A stretch of 64,000 bases of DNA from Thuidium tamariscinum. Taxonomy: Eukaryota > Streptophyta > Bryopsida > Hypnales > Thuidiaceae. The stretch spans positions 8,930,501 to 8,994,500 of the forward strand of contig OX344758.2 of assembly GCA_947034885.2 (NCBI GenBank), given 5' to 3'. Shown here piece after piece: positions 62,101 through 64,000 of the stretch; within the stretch, counting starts at the first letter, position 1, and each line of letters starts with the position of its first letter. The notes below the pieces were generated by a model. It did no database searches. It worked only from the letters and a program-made list of their open reading frames with translations, and was not told the origin of the DNA. Position numbers and translations under genes: made by a program.

Positions 62101-63575
62101 CGTTAGGATAGAGAAAGAAATTTTGTATAGGGCAATCCCTGGATTTATGGCAAAATATGAACTGACGAGGAGAGAGCCCGATGAGGAAGACCACTGTTTT
62201 GGCCATGGCGAGACAGTTGAGCAGATGTTGTGCAGATCATTCATTAGGGCAGATGAGTAACCAGAAAATCCTGGTTGCGACGGTTTTCAACGGCGGTGGT
62301 TTACGACAGACTTTGAGTGCTATTGCTCCCGGTAGTGAATTGGGGTATGTATGCGTGAGTCCATACCTGCCACAAGGTGCACAGCAGAGCTTCATACTGG
62401 TTCCGCGTGACGGAGTCGCCGACGAATGCCACAGTCTTGCCGCGCATGAGGTTCAGAAACTCGACGGCGTCGAAGTCGGGCAGCACACAACCTTGGGGCT
62501 TCCACTTCCAGTTAAGAAACCCGGCGTCCGGACGACCATTGCCGGGGCAGTTCTGCTGCTGCGACATGATGGGGCAAGTGGCGTTTGCGTAGAGCGGCTT
62601 CCTGGAGGTCTCTTCCACCCACTGGCCCTGAAATAAATCGCACTCCATCTCTGCGACAACTCAAACAGCCCCATGAGAATCAAAGATTTCATCACACTGG
62701 TCTGAATGTAAATGTTCGCTTCTGAAATGAATCCTGAATCCACACTTGGGTTTAAAGAAACTGGTACTGTAAACGGTCGCACAGAAAAGCATTGGTGCAA
62801 TCACAAGTACAGAAGGTTGAGGTTGCGTTCTGCAAGGACTACCGTAACAATTTACGGCAACATTATTGCAATGGTTTAATACAACATTATGCGATGTCTT
62901 TGCAAGGTTCCCCTTGAGATTGCAATAGTTTTAGCAGCACAGATATGCATTGGTTCCGTATCCAAGACTTTCGCACCACGTTTGCAGCACTTTTGCTGTG
63001 ATTTCTTTCAGATCGTGAGTTTCGACGCAGACTGCGGAACCGCTACAAAACTATTGCAAAACTATTACAAAGTAACTGATGGTGTGTTGCAACCGCTACT
63101 TCCTGTTGTAAGCTTAGTGAAATGGTCGCTTCTACAATTAGTCCTCTACATTTGTGCGTCCCCTAAACTTGGTTCCTCGTCTCACACAATTGCATTGGTA
63201 CCGTTGCATTAATTAGTGAAGCTCGACATTCAATCTCTTACCTTGTCGAGAAGCCGGAAGCTGCAGCAAGAGTTCGCTCGCACTGCTATTGCCCGCCGTT
63301 GCTTGCTCTTGTCCATCCACTTTCGCTGGAACCTCTTCGGGGTCCACAGCTTCTTCAATCTTCGGTGAAGTAGAGAGCATTTCTGCTTCGACTTTGACTG
63401 GATCCCGAATCAATTGTCGTGAGGGATCGTCAGCTGAGATTTTCGCTTCCCTGGTGGACACTAAGGGAGCGACGAGCACGACCATGGCGAATGCCAGAGT
63501 CACAGCGATCAGGCAGAGGAAAGGGAGCTTCACCCAGCACGCTTGTTGACCGCCCTTGCCATTAAAAGACCGCAT
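59170..63575 (-). CDS. TBL/PMR5-type wall polysaccharide O-acetyltransferase-like protein (TBL-B)
   Basis: Five exons on the minus strand join in phase: 63575-63242, 62650-62367, 61243-60855, 60239-59966 and 59295-59170 (stop TGA), giving 468 residues, one more than TBL-A. An in-frame TGA stands just upstream of the chosen ATG, which fixes the start. Membrane anchor about 17-39 ([19 protein letters not shown]). The PMR5 N-terminal domain begins [12 protein letters not shown]. Catalytic GDS at 189-191 in [12 protein letters not shown]; DxxH in DCLHWCMPG (D440, H443). Expected in the Golgi membrane with the catalytic part in the lumen, adding acetyl groups to wall polysaccharide. Most differences from TBL-A fall in the stem (lacking the EEEEE run) and in the linker after the third intron boundary ([14 protein letters not shown] against [14 protein letters not shown]). 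All catalytic residues are intact; both paralogues appear functional. Confidence 0.94.
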
Positions 63576-64000
63576 GTTCGGGAGCTCACTTCAGGAGCTA
63601 GTTGTGGCTGCCTGACGTACTGTTTTCACAACGTGCTGCCTCCTCACTGAAAGTGCATTCAGACGGTCACTGTACAACTCAATTCCGTGTATGTGAATAA
63701 GTTGCAACTCTCGAAGGTTTCAACTAACTAGTCCGATCCAAGCTCGATTTGACACTAATCTAATGCTCTGGATAGTGTGGGAAATTTCTACTTCTTGTTC
63801 TGAATCCCACAATGCAGTTTCCAATTGCGCAGATCAATCCTGCCCGCGAGACTTCCAAAGTAGAGACACACATCGAGATCGGTGTTCCTCAAATTTCAAC
63901 CTTGGCTGCACAGACAGTGCAATTGATCGCTTCAGAAACCAACTCAGAAATGGCCTGGCACCGGATCCACATCAACCATGCATCACTTGTGCATTGCTAA
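63576..64000. other. Promoter region of TBL-B
   Basis: Resembles the TBL-A upstream region to about 46360. The duplication therefore reaches, and probably passes, the end of the window. No further gene seen. Confidence 0.5.

Overview
The window looks like nuclear DNA of a land plant. It has multi-exon genes with GT-AG introns, plant families (NRT1/PTR transporter, TBL/PMR5 wall O-acetyltransferase-like proteins, Mpv17/PMP22), TTTAGGG telomere-type repeats, and plant transposons (Ty1/copia, Stowaway- and CACTA-type MITEs). The species cannot be fixed from sequence alone. A non-seed plant (bryophyte or similar) is a guess, not a result. Gene islands are moderately GC-rich; the long spacers are very AT-rich and full of decayed mobile DNA. 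No tRNA, rRNA or CRISPR array was recognised.

Layout. 1-6.3 kb: a 7-exon proton-coupled NRT1/PTR (NPF) transporter, + strand. 6.3-18 kb: an AT-rich desert holding one striking intact 1047-codon single-exon gene (9106-12249, +) plus foldback elements. 18.1-21.9 kb: a 9-exon minus-strand gene for a probable plastid-targeted PhyH-like protein with a C-terminal TPR-like tail. 24.3-27.3 kb: a 7-exon Mpv17/PMP22 membrane protein, + strand, divergent from the previous gene. 28.1-36.2 kb: nested transposons (an old minus-strand copia element, three CACTA-like MITE families, dispersed repeats). 41.4-45.9 kb and 59.2-63.6 kb: two intact tandem-duplicated TBL genes, both minus strand, with five exons of matching length. 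They lie in a segmental duplication that runs to the window end. The spacer between them is dominated by an apparently undescribed terminal-inverted-repeat element family whose ends resemble GGGTGATTGCAAGAAACAC.

How the genes relate. They are unrelated housekeeping or metabolic genes and nothing suggests an operon-like cluster. The two TBL paralogues probably act in Golgi polysaccharide O-acetylation. The PhyH-TPR protein and possibly the Mpv17 protein are predicted organellar. The parts most worth a second look are the GGGT-ended element family with an empty site in the TBL duplication, the 39.7 kb element with two empty paralogous sites, the foldback family whose terminal repeats match within a copy but differ between copies, the PhyH-TPR protein with a substituted iron-ligand position, and the orphan 1047-aa protein. 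Exon boundaries were derived by hand from splice signals, reading phase and family resemblance.
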